From contig FP929036.1 of NCBI GenBank assembly GCA_000209815.1, forward strand, positions 2,284,301 through 2,348,300: a DNA stretch of 64,000 nt. Reading direction: 5' to 3'. Both the position numbers and the translations under genes were made by a program. A model generated the notes under the pieces. That model searched no databases, was not told where the DNA came from, and saw only the letters and a list, made by a program, of their open reading frames with translations. Shown here piece after piece: positions 36,841-46,363 of the stretch; the first letter of the stretch is position 1; each line of letters begins with the position of its first letter. Origin of the DNA: Butyrivibrio fibrisolvens 16/4. Lineage in GTDB: Bacteria > Bacillota > Clostridia > Lachnospirales > Lachnospiraceae.

Positions 36841-37631
36841 ATTAATCCAAAATGCTCTAAAGCATTATAAATACCGTCCTTGTCAAAATCAGTGGTAACA
36901 TAATCTGCCACTGCCTTTGCACGGTCGGTTCCATTACCCATAGCGATTCCGATATGAGCGGCCTGGAGCATATCCAGGTCGTTTTCGCTATCGCCAATGG
37001 CATAAGTATTAGCTACATCCATGCCAATAAGCTCACAAGCCTTTAACATACCTGTTGCTTTATTGTGTCCAGCAGGAACCAATTCACATATTTCATCACT
37101 ATGCTTGATGATTTCGTAATGGCTAGAAAGCTTCTTAAAGCACTCTACTCTCTTATCAGCCTCTACCTCTGTAGCACAGGACATTTTGTTAATCACCCAA
37201 TCGCCATAATAATCGCCACCTACAGAAAGAAGCTTCTTTCCAACATCTCGGCGAAGAACATTTCCAAATGGGTCATCAAAATCAAATTCATCATCATCCA
37301 TATAAATATGATCAGGACCTTCAAGAATTGGTCTGAAACCATAGTCTCTAATCATCTCTATGGTCTTTTTGGCAAAATCCTTTTCAATTAACTTCTGATA
37401 AATAATCTTTCCATCAATTTCTATATGACATCCGCAGGAACAAACTATTCCATCAAATCCAAGTCCAAGTAAATCTGGGTCATTTATAAAAGCACGAGCC
37501 CTACCACTGCAAATAAATGCAAGATGTCCATTTTCTTTAAGCTTTTTAAATGCAAGCTTTGTACTCTCCGGAATGTATTTATCGTAGTCCCAAAGTGTAC
37601 CGTCTATATCAAAAAATACTGCTGATTTCAT
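36837..37631 (-). CDS. HAD superfamily phosphatase, Cof type
   Basis: 264 residues. Motif I FFDIDGTLW (catalytic Asp 8 and Asp 10), motif II ICSGRAR, motif III lysine in NKATGML, motif IV GDSENDLDML; type C2 cap between. Soluble phosphatase of sugar phosphates or cofactors; substrate not predictable. Start overlaps the stop of the truncated transferase gene (ATGA). Last gene of a four-gene unit with two glycosyltransferases, so it may act on a sugar-phosphate intermediate. Confidence 0.9.
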   Translation of the reverse strand: MKSAVFFDIDGTLWDYDKYIPESTKLAFKKLKENGHLAFICSGRARAFINDPDLLGLGFDGIVCSCGCHIEIDGKIIYQKLIEKDFAKKTIEMIRDYGFRPILEGPDHIYMDDDEFDFDDPFGNVLRRDVGKKLLSVGGDYYGDWVINKMSCATEVEADKRVECFKKLSSHYEIIKHSDEICELVPAGHNKATGMLKACELIGMDVANTYAIGDSENDLDMLQAAHIGIAMGNGTDRAKAVADYVTTDFDKDGIYNALEHFGLI

Positions 37632-38497
37632 TCTAAATCCTTTTTTGTCAACTTTCTAAATATCTTTGTCTCTAAGCGCTCAGCTCTGGTTACGAATGAA
37701 ACCTGAGTATCGCGTACAGTAATCACATAATGACCACTGATTTCATCTATTCCCTGCTCAACGTAATTCATTGTGCTTTCGCGAAGGCTTCGATGAGCAA
37801 TGATGTTGTGTTTTAACAGGAGATTGATTACGTGAGTTTCCACTCCTGCATCAGCCACCTCGATGTAAGCTTCATCAATCTTCTTATCAGCTATGAATTC
37901 CTCAAGCTTGTCCAAACCAATAAGGGAATCAAAATGATCGATATAATCGGTGACCCCTTCGTTATTCATAGCTACGCCAACTATCTCATAATCATTTTCA
38001 AAGGAGCCCTTTAAAACTCTTTTGATAACCTCCTGAGAATGATTGCTATCGCAAACAACAATCATCTTTGGACATAAACGTGAGTGGAATCTGCTGAAAC
38101 GAATGAAGGCCTTCATAGCACTTCTTTCAAAAAGCAGGCACAAATAGCACATAGCAAAGGCTGCACCGTAAACGCTTCGAGAGAAGTCCTGGGCAGACTT
38201 GATAGAATAAAGCACTACTGTGAAGAATGCCCAACTGATACAAACCTGAGCAAGCACCATCTGGGCTTCCTTAAAGAAGCTTCGCTTTATTACACCCGAC
38301 AGATTTCTGCTGATAATCAACATCAGAAAATATACACCTGCAAGAACACAACCGTAACGGATAAGAAGATCTCCGCGGTGAACTGTGCTGGCTGCATATC
38401 TAAAAAGAACTACTATACAATATCCTATTACTAAAGCAATCATATCCATAATAATGAAATCTGCATGCTTTTTCATATAGAGTAAAGTTTTTTTCAT
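37628..38497 (-). CDS. Truncated polyprenyl glycosylphosphotransferase-like membrane protein
   Basis: 289 residues. Four N-terminal membrane spans then a Rossmann-like CoA_binding_3 domain (KMIVVCDSNHSQEVIKRVL, YEIVGVAMNNEG, IDEAYIEVADAG, SFVTRAERLE). It aligns in layout with the N-terminal 270 residues of the full enzyme at 40518-41939 but has no C-terminal catalytic domain (no KFRSM, no DELPQ). Thus it cannot transfer sugar-1-phosphate alone; it may regulate or be a relic. No mutation-like scar is visible: its stop is neatly coupled to the HAD start. Confidence 0.8.
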   Translation of the reverse strand: MKKTLLYMKKHADFIIMDMIALVIGYCIVVLFRYAASTVHRGDLLIRYGCVLAGVYFLMLIISRNLSGVIKRSFFKEAQMVLAQVCISWAFFTVVLYSIKSAQDFSRSVYGAAFAMCYLCLLFERSAMKAFIRFSRFHSRLCPKMIVVCDSNHSQEVIKRVLKGSFENDYEIVGVAMNNEGVTDYIDHFDSLIGLDKLEEFIADKKIDEAYIEVADAGVETHVINLLLKHNIIAHRSLRESTMNYVEQGIDEISGHYVITVRDTQVSFVTRAERLETKIFRKLTKKDLE

Positions 38498-38524
38498 GAC
38501 AAAAGTCTCCTTTATCCCCTTATG

Positions 38525-39487
38525 TTAAACCCACAAACGGAACCACAAATTGTGATGTGCACGGGTAAAATTATTTTTAGAATAAAAACTCATTCTCTTT
38601 AGCTTTCCCTTTTCACCTATAGTGGAAAATCTAAGGAGAACATTTTTCTTGTCCTTTGGGAGCCAATCGGCCTTAAGCATTTCTGCTGCAAATAATCTGG
38701 ATTCTTCCACAAAGGCCTTTTTCTTTTGGAAAATATTTCCCTGTTTTAAATCTTCTATATTGCGAGATGCCTTATCGGACTCGCTCTCCGTAACAGCTCC
38801 CATTGCATTATGTCCCGTCTGTCTATAATATGCCAGTGGCTCGTCAATAGCAACCACCTTTCCCATAATAGCAGCAATCTCTAATACGAAAGCGTCGTGC
38901 ATAGGAATATTGTTAAGATCCACCGATGGAGCCAAATCCACCACCAAATCCCTAAGTGCTCTATTAAAACACATGGTACATCCAGCAGCAGGATTATCAA
39001 TCAAAATCTGAGTATAGGCTGTGTTTTCCGGAACTCTTCCAATATATCTGATGAAAGAATCTGATAATGTATTAAGCTCCTCGTCCACAACTCTCATATC
39101 TGTAAATACACATACAGGAGGGATCTCTTCCTTTGAAGAACGATAATTATCTTCCTCAGAAGCCAAAGCATCCATTGAACGCTGAAGCTTTTCTGGAAGC
39201 CATACATCATCCTGGTCGCAGAAAAGATAATAATCCGCCTCTACTCTGCCTAGCATCCACAGGAAATTCTCCTTTGGACCGCCGCAGGAATTGCCATAGA
39301 AAATCTCTATCCTTTCAGGATACTTATCTCGATATTCATTTATAATCTCGGCTGTTGCATCACTAGACCCATCGTCATGAACCACCAATCTAAAATTCTG
39401 ATTGGTCTGTTCGAAGAGACTCTTCAGCTGTTGCCTAATGTATTTCTCGCCATTATATGTAGCAAGAAGTATCACGATTTCTTTCAT
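38525..39487 (-). CDS. Glycosyltransferase family 2 (rhamnosyltransferase-like)
   Basis: 320 residues, GT-A fold. LLATYNGEKYIRQQLKSL (nucleotide end), VVHDDGSSDAT, and the metal motif FCDQDDVW; later PAAGCTMCFNRAL and AYYRQTGHNAMG. This pattern is typical of RfbF/RgpB-like rhamnosyl transferases, agreeing with dTDP-rhamnose synthesis at the window end (inference). Cytoplasmic face of the membrane. Overlaps the upstream gene by one base. Confidence 0.88.
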   Translation of the reverse strand: MKEIVILLATYNGEKYIRQQLKSLFEQTNQNFRLVVHDDGSSDATAEIINEYRDKYPERIEIFYGNSCGGPKENFLWMLGRVEADYYLFCDQDDVWLPEKLQRSMDALASEEDNYRSSKEEIPPVCVFTDMRVVDEELNTLSDSFIRYIGRVPENTAYTQILIDNPAAGCTMCFNRALRDLVVDLAPSVDLNNIPMHDAFVLEIAAIMGKVVAIDEPLAYYRQTGHNAMGAVTESESDKASRNIEDLKQGNIFQKKKAFVEESRLFAAEMLKADWLPKDKKNVLLRFSTIGEKGKLKRMSFYSKNNFTRAHHNLWFRLWV

Positions 39488-40371
39488 TATCTGTTAAACC
39501 CGTATCCAGTTTTTGTTTTCTTTTTAAATTTGATGTTATCAATAAATAAATCAAGATTAGCCAGTGAACAGGTAATCTTTCCAAATGTACCGCTGGCTCT
39601 GAACTGATTTTTATAGCTAATCATTTCATGGAGAGTGAAGATATCCTCCTGTTTGAAATAATCGCAATCCTGCAATAAATCAATAAAATCATAAACTGAT
39701 TCGTCTGTAACTGTGGTGTCTGCGGATAAATTAACTGCTGTATATTTATGCACATACAGGGCCTCATCCAAATAATTGAACTTGCATCCCCTTGCAAGCA
39801 TAAGCAACCAAAGGAAATAATCATCCGCACCGTTTTTTGACATTATGTGACTGGTCCAAAATTCTGGAATAGCTGTCTTTTTAATTAGACACTGACCAGG
39901 AGAAATAATCTGTATCCCAATTCGTAAATACGTTTTTAAATCTCCAACCAAAGCCTTATGCTCGTCTGTTCTGTACCAAAGCAATTTACTTCCATCAGCC
40001 TGCTCTAAAGATGCATTTGCCACCTCCACATCAGACTTTGAAGTAACTGCAGATTTTAAAAGTTTTACAAGGGCATCATTTTCAAGCACATCATCCTGAT
40101 CCAAGAACATAATGTATTCACCTGTAGCCTGCGAAAGACCTGACACACGGCTGTAGTGAATCCCCTTATTTTCAGGATTGGTAATAACCTTTATAAACTG
40201 GTCCTCAGTTTCTGGTGCCTCTAGCTTTTTCCAAGGACTATCGTTTACTAGAATGGCTTCTAATTCATGGCCTTTAGTCTGCAATGCATCACGATTAGCA
40301 ATCAGACAATCCACCAGATTATCCATATATTTATCCCCTTCATAGAAAGGGGTAATAACCGTTATTTTCAT
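39487..40371 (-). CDS. Glycosyltransferase family 2
   Basis: 294 residues. ITPFYEGDKYMDNLVDCL, ILVNDSPWKK, HYSRVSGLSQATGEYIMFLDQDD (metal site) and GADDYFLWLLMLARG. Substrate unknown. It starts just after a strong terminator (40385-40456); GGAG in the terminator tail serves as ribosome site, so expression depends on read-through or antitermination. First of the unit ending with the HAD gene. Confidence 0.88.
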   Translation of the reverse strand: MKITVITPFYEGDKYMDNLVDCLIANRDALQTKGHELEAILVNDSPWKKLEAPETEDQFIKVITNPENKGIHYSRVSGLSQATGEYIMFLDQDDVLENDALVKLLKSAVTSKSDVEVANASLEQADGSKLLWYRTDEHKALVGDLKTYLRIGIQIISPGQCLIKKTAIPEFWTSHIMSKNGADDYFLWLLMLARGCKFNYLDEALYVHKYTAVNLSADTTVTDESVYDFIDLLQDCDYFKQEDIFTLHEMISYKNQFRASGTFGKITCSLANLDLFIDNIKFKKKTKTGYGFNR

Positions 40372-40384
40372 AATATATTACTCC

Positions 40385-40456
40385 AAAAAAGAAACTATTC
40401 CGTATCCATTGGCAAAAACACACTTTAAGTGTTTTCCTTTGGCTCAGAATAGTTTC
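40385..40456 (-). terminator. Long terminator between the sugar transferase and the next glycosyltransferase
   Basis: GAAACTATTC/GAATAGTTTC outer arms (40391-40456) with inner AAAACAC/GTGTTTT pairing, then six T on the minus strand (40385-40390). A 66-base stem-loop, 59 bases downstream of the 40518 stop. Confidence 0.75.
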
Positions 40457-40517
40457 ATTATACCCTTTACGGGGGTGTTTTGTCTATTTAAGGGCGACCT
40501 AAGTAACCCTTCGCATT

Positions 40518-41939
40518 TTATTTAGAACCGGAACCCTTAACAACAACTAAGATTGTCTTAAGGATGATATGGAAATCTAATCCAAGGGACCAGTTTCTGA
40601 TGTACTCTGTATCTAATGCAACAACATCCTCAAAATCTGTGATGTTGCTTCGTCCGCTAACCTGCCACATTCCTGTAAGACCTGGGCGGCTGGCAAGACG
40701 TGCCTTATGGTGTAATTCGTAAAGTACGAATTCGTTTTCTGTAGGAGGTCTGGTTCCTACAAGAGACATATCTCCGATAAGCACGTTCCAAAACTGTGGA
40801 AGCTCGTCGATAGAATATTTTCTGATGAAATGTCCGGCTGGGAAGATACGAGGATCGTTCTCCATCTTGAACATCAGACCGTTCATTTCATTCTGATCCA
40901 TAAGCTCTTTCTTGCGCTCTTCTGCATCAACGTACATACTACGGAACTTGTAGAACTTGAAACGACGTCCGTTCTTTCCGATACGTGTCTGTGAGAAGAA
41001 TACAGGGCCTGGAGCCTGAATCTTGATGATAGGTGCAAGGAAAATAAATGCGATTGCACAAATCAATAAACCTACCAAACTACCAATGATATCAACAGTA
41101 CGCTTGCAGAATGCTTCGCGATTGGAAGCCATATGCATACTAGTGGTCATGGTAATGTAATCACCGTAGTATTCGATGGTACGATTCTTCATCAAATGCT
41201 CTGTGTGGATAAGGGAAATGTGCACTGTACATCCCAAATCTGTAAGGCGCTCAGCAAGAAGCTCCTCGCTGTATCTATTCTTTCCATCGATGAATACCTC
41301 GTCTACTACGTTTGTACGAAGGTATTCAAAGACAGAATCGCAATTACCAACTACTGGTACACCTTTGATGCGTTTTCCAACCCAATCCTTATCAATGATG
41401 CAGCAACCAACTACCTTGTATTCCATATAATCGGAACCTGTAAGCTGGCTGAGACAGTGATTGATTGTCTCGGAATCTGCGATAATAAGCATTGTTGACT
41501 TAGTGCTGTCATCGTGTTTACGGAAACGAACAACACGCTTGAAAACAATGCGGAACGAAAACATGATAAACACCATAAGCACGAACCAAGCCAAAATGAC
41601 AGAACGTGAAATACGGTTTGAATATCTAAATGCATAGAGGAATAAAAGTACTCCTCCTAAATTTACAATGGAATGAACAACTACTGCCTTTAGTTCCTGC
41701 CATTTATCTCTATGAACAATACCTGTATAAGGATCTCTAAGTGCAGCATTTAAAATGCACGAAAAGATGATCATTATAAGGATATTTTCATAAATATACT
41801 CGTGAGGAATAACATCCACAATGAGTATTCTGTTGAAACGGAAAAACAGGGCTATTACCAAAGCCAACAAAGAGGCTATGGTATCAAGCGCTATTACATC
41901 CCAATGCTTTGCCCAAAATTTTTTCTTTCTCTTATACAT
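40518..41939 (-). CDS. Exopolysaccharide initiating sugar-1-phosphate transferase (WbaP/CpsE type)
   Basis: 473 residues. Five membrane segments, central CoA_binding_3 domain, and the catalytic polyprenol-phosphate domain: KRTVDIIGSLVGLL, PGPVFFSQTRIGKNGRRFKFYKFRSM, RKYSIDELPQFWNVLIGDMSLVGTRPP, RPGLTGMWQVSGRS. Transfers a hexose-1-phosphate (glucose or galactose) from its UDP-sugar to undecaprenyl phosphate, starting the repeat unit. Starts 12 bases after the UDP-sugar pyrophosphorylase gene, a logical pair. Confidence 0.94.
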   Translation of the reverse strand: MYKRKKKFWAKHWDVIALDTIASLLALVIALFFRFNRILIVDVIPHEYIYENILIMIIFSCILNAALRDPYTGIVHRDKWQELKAVVVHSIVNLGGVLLFLYAFRYSNRISRSVILAWFVLMVFIMFSFRIVFKRVVRFRKHDDSTKSTMLIIADSETINHCLSQLTGSDYMEYKVVGCCIIDKDWVGKRIKGVPVVGNCDSVFEYLRTNVVDEVFIDGKNRYSEELLAERLTDLGCTVHISLIHTEHLMKNRTIEYYGDYITMTTSMHMASNREAFCKRTVDIIGSLVGLLICAIAFIFLAPIIKIQAPGPVFFSQTRIGKNGRRFKFYKFRSMYVDAEERKKELMDQNEMNGLMFKMENDPRIFPAGHFIRKYSIDELPQFWNVLIGDMSLVGTRPPTENEFVLYELHHKARLASRPGLTGMWQVSGRSNITDFEDVVALDTEYIRNWSLGLDFHIILKTILVVVKGSGSK

Positions 41940-41951
41940 TAAACCTTCCCT

Positions 41952-43175
41952 TTATAATACAACACCATTCTTCTCAAGTAACTCTCTTGCACTATCAACT
42001 GAATCAACCCCATGAAGATTCTTGATAGGTGCGAATTCATAATTTCTATCAACCTCGAATGCAAGATTGTTATCCATCATATGAATCATATCAAGTACAA
42101 GTAATTCGAACTTGTAACCGTTTGGCTCTGTAGGAGAAACCTTCTCACCATTCTCGTTTACGAATGGGATTTTCTTTTCTACTACGTGAACTACTAAGTT
42201 GTTATCTACGATTTCATCAAGCTTTTCAACTGAGAATAAGTAATTAAGGATAACACCATATTTATAAAGTAAGCTGCCGTCTGCTGCCTTTGCCTCAGAC
42301 ATTTCCTTTGACATTTCGTAGTACTCTACGATGCTAGGCTTTCCATCCTCTAAGCAAAGAAGCCCCATCTTCTCTGCTGGCTCTACCTTACGTACAACCT
42401 TTGAACCTGAAACATAGTTTCCAAGGATAGTAGCACCAACGAATAAAGGATCTGCGATTCTCTGAAGAACATTATCTACCGCAAATACGTTAATCCACTT
42501 AACACCCTTTGCCTGGATATCTGTTCTAAGACCAGCCTTTACAAGGGATGCATACCAACCACCGTTTCCGTTAGGTGATGTAGCAAGACGTCCTTCCTCC
42601 TCTAAGAGAAGCTTTCCGTCGTAATCAACTGCACAAGCCATATCCTGAATGAAGAACTTAATATATTCAGGATTGTATCCGAAGTAATCGTGCTCCTTGA
42701 AGAAGCTCTGTGTAGCCTCGTCATTTTTCTCGCTGGTCATAATGTAAAGAGGAACGAATGCTCCTGCTTTATTTACAACCTCCATAAGGTTATTAATGAG
42801 GCACTGGAAAATGTATAATTCCTTAGTCTGGCCAACATTGTAGCAACCCTTTGGTAAATCGAAACCAAGACGTGTACCCATACCACCTGCAAGAAGAACA
42901 GCACCAACTTCACCCTTTTTGATAGCCTCTAATCCTGCAGCCTCAAACTCAGCCTTTCTAGCCTGGATTTCTGGAAGCTCGATAGCAGGTGGAACTGAAA
43001 ACTCTCCTCTAGAATCGTTTGAATCGTCTCCGATAAGCTTGAAATCAGACCAATTGATGTTTTCAATCTGTGCAAGGAAAGCTGATTTCTTTTCCTCTGA
43101 AAGATTGTCGAATCCCTTCATTACGTGGCCCTGACCAGCCTTTTCTAAAATCTCGATTGCTTTTTCTTTTGTCAT
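41952..43175 (-). CDS. UDP-sugar pyrophosphorylase (UDPGP/UAP family)
   Basis: 407 residues. The eukaryote-like UDPGP fold, not GalU: AVLLAGGMGTRLGFDLPKG (uridine-binding), PLYIMTSEKNDEAT, GNGGWYASLV, NVFAVDNVL, EPNGYKFELLVLD. Makes a UDP-sugar (UDP-GlcNAc or UDP-glucose) from UTP and sugar-1-phosphate. This family is frequent in Lachnospiraceae. Transcribed from the promoter at 43240-43267 together with the sugar transferase. Confidence 0.9.
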   Translation of the reverse strand: MTKEKAIEILEKAGQGHVMKGFDNLSEEKKSAFLAQIENINWSDFKLIGDDSNDSRGEFSVPPAIELPEIQARKAEFEAAGLEAIKKGEVGAVLLAGGMGTRLGFDLPKGCYNVGQTKELYIFQCLINNLMEVVNKAGAFVPLYIMTSEKNDEATQSFFKEHDYFGYNPEYIKFFIQDMACAVDYDGKLLLEEEGRLATSPNGNGGWYASLVKAGLRTDIQAKGVKWINVFAVDNVLQRIADPLFVGATILGNYVSGSKVVRKVEPAEKMGLLCLEDGKPSIVEYYEMSKEMSEAKAADGSLLYKYGVILNYLFSVEKLDEIVDNNLVVHVVEKKIPFVNENGEKVSPTEPNGYKFELLVLDMIHMMDNNLAFEVDRNYEFAPIKNLHGVDSVDSARELLEKNGVVL

Positions 43176-43239
43176 ATATCTCTTTCTCCCTTTTTGTTTT
43201 GCCTCGTCATTGTAGTAGTGTTCACAGTTTTTTCACAAG

Positions 43240-43267
43240 TGTATATATAATACTATCTTTTTGTCAA
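43240..43267 (-). promoter_or_regulatory. Promoter for the pyrophosphorylase/sugar transferase pair
   Basis: Minus strand: perfect -35 TTGACA (43262-43267), 16-nt spacer, TATACA (43240-43245). A second candidate (TTGTGA-N18-TACAAT) lies just downstream around 43206-43235. The 43268-43370 part of the gap shows nothing more. Confidence 0.6.
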
Positions 43268-43370
43268 AAAATGTGCATAAAAATACGTTTTTTTATGTGG
43301 CATAATAGTGATTTGACACACCACCCCGAAAATCCTGTCCTTTACGCCACACTATAGCAAAAAACATTTA

Positions 43371-44611
43371 TTAAAGCTTTATAGCAAAGCCCTTATTATC
43401 ATAGCTGTACTTGCAAAGCATATCATTACCATTTTTATCAAGAACCTGAAGATTATTATTGATAAAATCAACGGCCTTGGCAAAATCTTTTTCCTTATCT
43501 GCATCAGTAATGGCATATGCAAATAATTGTCTCATACCTGAATTTGCTACGATTTCATCCCCTACTTTCTGGTTAGGTGTCATAGAAACCATATGAAGAT
43601 TTTCAGTAATAGTCTCTATTCCCTTAATCTCAGCAATGACCCCTGGATTTGCCCAGATACAATATGCATTTGTCTTTTGAACTGAAGGAATGGAATCAAT
43701 AACATCCTCTTTTTTACCTTCACACCCGTTGCATACTCAATCATTCTTCTGCACATAAAATCACTGCTCATGGTCTTTGCGCCTGGAAGACGATAGTTCA
43801 TTTCAAGTGCAGCAAAATCATCACCTTCAAAGATAAACTGTACACTTCCAGTTCCTGCAACACAGCCAAGATCCTTGAAAAGGTTCTTTAGACTATTCAC
43901 AAATTTATCTTCGAATAGTTCCTGATGCTTTGTATAATTTCCGCCAAACAGGAAAGGCTTTCCGTTCTTTTTGTCACCTAAAACATCACCTGTTTCGATG
44001 CATACAGGCTCTCCATCCACGTAGCAGAAAAGTAATGAAGTCTCTTCACCTGAATAATACTTTTCCAAAACAACCTTTTTTGCATCTGATTTCTCATATG
44101 CATCCTTGTAGCCTGCAATAAGCTCTTCTTCGTTGTAGCAGATGTGCATACCAATACTGCTGCATCCATCTGCAGGCTTAACAACCACCGGATACTCCAC
44201 CGCTGCCAAATCTTCCTTTGAAAAATCCATATCTAGCTTGAAATTCTTTGGCACAGGAACTCCAAACTTCTCACATTCCTCTTTGAAACGTAATTTATCA
44301 TTAACTATATCCCAAGCCTTATCAGACACGTAAAATGGTAAATCAAGTCGCTTGCAAAGGTCACGATTGGCCTGCATACATACCTCACTGGCACCGCAAA
44401 GAACTGCTGTTACTTCTGCTTTTCTGGCAGCAGTTTCCAGCTCATCAAGATCAGTAACGCTGATGTCCCACGCCTCATCAGCCAGCTTCTTTACAGGAGA
44501 ATCCTCCACTGAAAGATTGTCAGTAACGATTGTGTAAATACCCTTTTCCTTTGCAATATTAATCATGGTATCTACGTGTAAATTATTTCCTAAAAAAAGG
44601 ATCTTATCCAT
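43371..44611 (-). CDS. ATP-grasp ligase, frameshifted as read
   Basis: Read literally as 43616-44611 plus a 3' piece (43371-43592). One extra A in 43710-43715 restores VKVKKEDVIDSIPSVQKTNAYCIWANPGV and a 413-residue protein. N-terminal PreATP-grasp (KILFLGNNLHVDTMINIAKEKGI), then YPVVVKPADGCSSIGM, VVLEKYYSGEETSLLF and ALEMNYRLPGAKTM (Mg-ATP residues). Joins a carboxylate to an amine or hydroxyl; the substrate is unclear, but within a polysaccharide operon it may add an amino acid or similar group to a sugar (inference). Confidence 0.82.
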
Positions 44612-44629
44612 TTTATTTTTCCCTAATGC

Positions 44630-45607
44630 CTAAGCAATTCCTTTACCTTTAAACTTCTGAATAACATTTTTAATTTGGCGCTTTCTATGGATTGTTTTCA
44701 ATTCATTTTTATCCCTGGAATCCTGCACTAATCTATTGTAAAGCGCCTTGTAATCCTCCTTAGAGAACTTGTCCGCTGAATCCTCTAATTTGTTAAGCTC
44801 GTATTTTCTTCTCGCATCAAAATTCAAATCAAGGTCTAATGCGTGAGCAATCTCCTCCATATTCTTCATTCCATCTAAATATTTAATGAGATTGTCTTTG
44901 CTGTAAAAATCGTTCTGAGAAGACCAGGAACCGCTGCCCTGTGTCATAACGTATCTGTAGGCTGATACATACTCGCCAAGATTGTACATTTTTCCAACTG
45001 CAAGCATGCAAAGAACCTGAGAACGATCAATCATTTTGCTCATGTCAATTTTTGCATCAACAAGCTTTTGCTGAAGCTGTCCATAAGCGATTCGTCTGTA
45101 TAAAGAAGTAGCTGTCTGACCTGGCAACACATAATCCTGGAACATCTGAAGAGTATAATCGCCGCCTTCCTTCATAAAGCCGCTCCACTGCTCTAGGTTT
45201 TCCTGTCTGACTTCATTCTCATCAACAATCTGACATAAACCAAAGCAAGCTACATAATCAGGATGTGACTCTAAAAAATCCACCTGCTTCTGTAATTTAT
45301 TCTCGTCTATCCAGTAATCATCCCCCTCGATAAACGCAACATAGTCGCCTGTTGCACGAAGAGTCAAATCCATTGTGTTTGCCACCATTCCAAGATTCTT
45401 CTCACGAATGATAGGAACGATAATATCAGGATACTTTTCAGCATACTCTCTGATAATGGCTGCTGTGTCATCTGTAGAACAATCATCCCCTACGAGGGCC
45501 TCGTATTCAAAATTGGTTTTCTGTCCTACAATACTTTCTAGTGTATGTCTGATATATTTTTCCTGATTGTAGGTAGCTACTACAATACAAACTTTTTTAT
45601 TATTCAT
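44630..45607 (-). CDS. Glycosyltransferase family 2
   Basis: 325 residues. CIVVATYNQEKYIRHTLESI, LVGDDCSTDDT, YVAFIEGDDYW (metal site), a long C-terminal helical region with many Lys/Arg that may contact the membrane. Lies between the ATP-grasp gene and wbqC with short gaps (18 and 3 bases), so co-transcribed. Acceptor unknown. Confidence 0.88.
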   Translation of the reverse strand: MNNKKVCIVVATYNQEKYIRHTLESIVGQKTNFEYEALVGDDCSTDDTAAIIREYAEKYPDIIVPIIREKNLGMVANTMDLTLRATGDYVAFIEGDDYWIDENKLQKQVDFLESHPDYVACFGLCQIVDENEVRQENLEQWSGFMKEGGDYTLQMFQDYVLPGQTATSLYRRIAYGQLQQKLVDAKIDMSKMIDRSQVLCMLAVGKMYNLGEYVSAYRYVMTQGSGSWSSQNDFYSKDNLIKYLDGMKNMEEIAHALDLDLNFDARRKYELNKLEDSADKFSKEDYKALYNRLVQDSRDKNELKTIHRKRQIKNVIQKFKGKGIA

Positions 45608-45610
45608 AAC

Positions 45611-46363
45611 TTATTCCTCTACCGCCTCTTCTGGTTTTTCATAACCTTCTTCTAAATCAAATCTTTGAAGTAAATCTGCAATCTGTTCCTTGGAGCAGAA
45701 CATCATTACATCTATAATCGACAAGTTAGGTACAAACTCATTATCGAACTGCTGGTACTTTATATCTGAATTCGTATTTACGAATTTTAGGCCAAGACCA
45801 TTCTCCCTAAAGAACTCCTGATAGTATAATTTTGTGCCACCAATGGCATTGTAGTACTCTGTAGCCCCACGGTTCTTGCAAGTCTGTACTACGTAGTACT
45901 CTCTCTTATAATCATCGTCAAGAATAACGTCTCTTGATGCCATATATATTTTTGTGGTGATTCCTAATTCCTTAGCAACAAGCCTTATTTCGTTTTCCAA
46001 AAAAAGTGCAAGATTCTTTCCCTCTTCTGTAAGGCCAAACTCTAAAACCTCTTTTACCAGATTGTAAACTTTTTCAAAATTTGGAGCCTTTGCATAAGCG
46101 CACTTTAATGTGTGAAGCATTTTCTCCACCTCAGCCTCGTCAAGTGAAAGCTCTGTTTCATTGATAAGCTTGTTCTGTGATGGCTTGTGTAAAGGGACCT
46201 TAAAATACTGTGGTTCCTTGTTAACCAAAATCTTGTTTCTTTGAATGTAGCCCTGTTTAATGAAATGTAAATTGTCCGCGATAACATATTCATCCACTGC
46301 ATTCATAAGCTGCCAAAATCCAATATATGGAAAAAAATATGGCTGATTAATACCTAACTTCAT
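45611..46363 (-). CDS. WbqC-like family protein
   Basis: 250 residues. Clear WbqC signature: INQPYFFPYIGFWQLMNAVDEYVIADNLHF, RNKILVN, YFKVPLHKP, and the later AIGGTKLYYQEFF. In O-antigen and S-layer glycan loci, WbqC genes sit beside DegT aminotransferases and are proposed to acylate or modify the amino sugar. Here the DegT gene is two genes upstream, with an acyltransferase in between. Shares one base overlap with the acyltransferase stop. Confidence 0.88.
   Translation of the reverse strand: MKLGINQPYFFPYIGFWQLMNAVDEYVIADNLHFIKQGYIQRNKILVNKEPQYFKVPLHKPSQNKLINETELSLDEAEVEKMLHTLKCAYAKAPNFEKVYNLVKEVLEFGLTEEGKNLALFLENEIRLVAKELGITTKIYMASRDVILDDDYKREYYVVQTCKNRGATEYYNAIGGTKLYYQEFFRENGLGLKFVNTNSDIKYQQFDNEFVPNLSIIDVMMFCSKEQIADLLQRFDLEEGYEKPEEAVEE

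Noticed and set aside
37620..37640. A6 run at the end of the truncated transferase gene as another missing-A frameshift, fusing it to the HAD protein
   Set aside because: The ATGA overlap with a ribosome site is a normal coupled gene pair and both proteins are complete at the junction.
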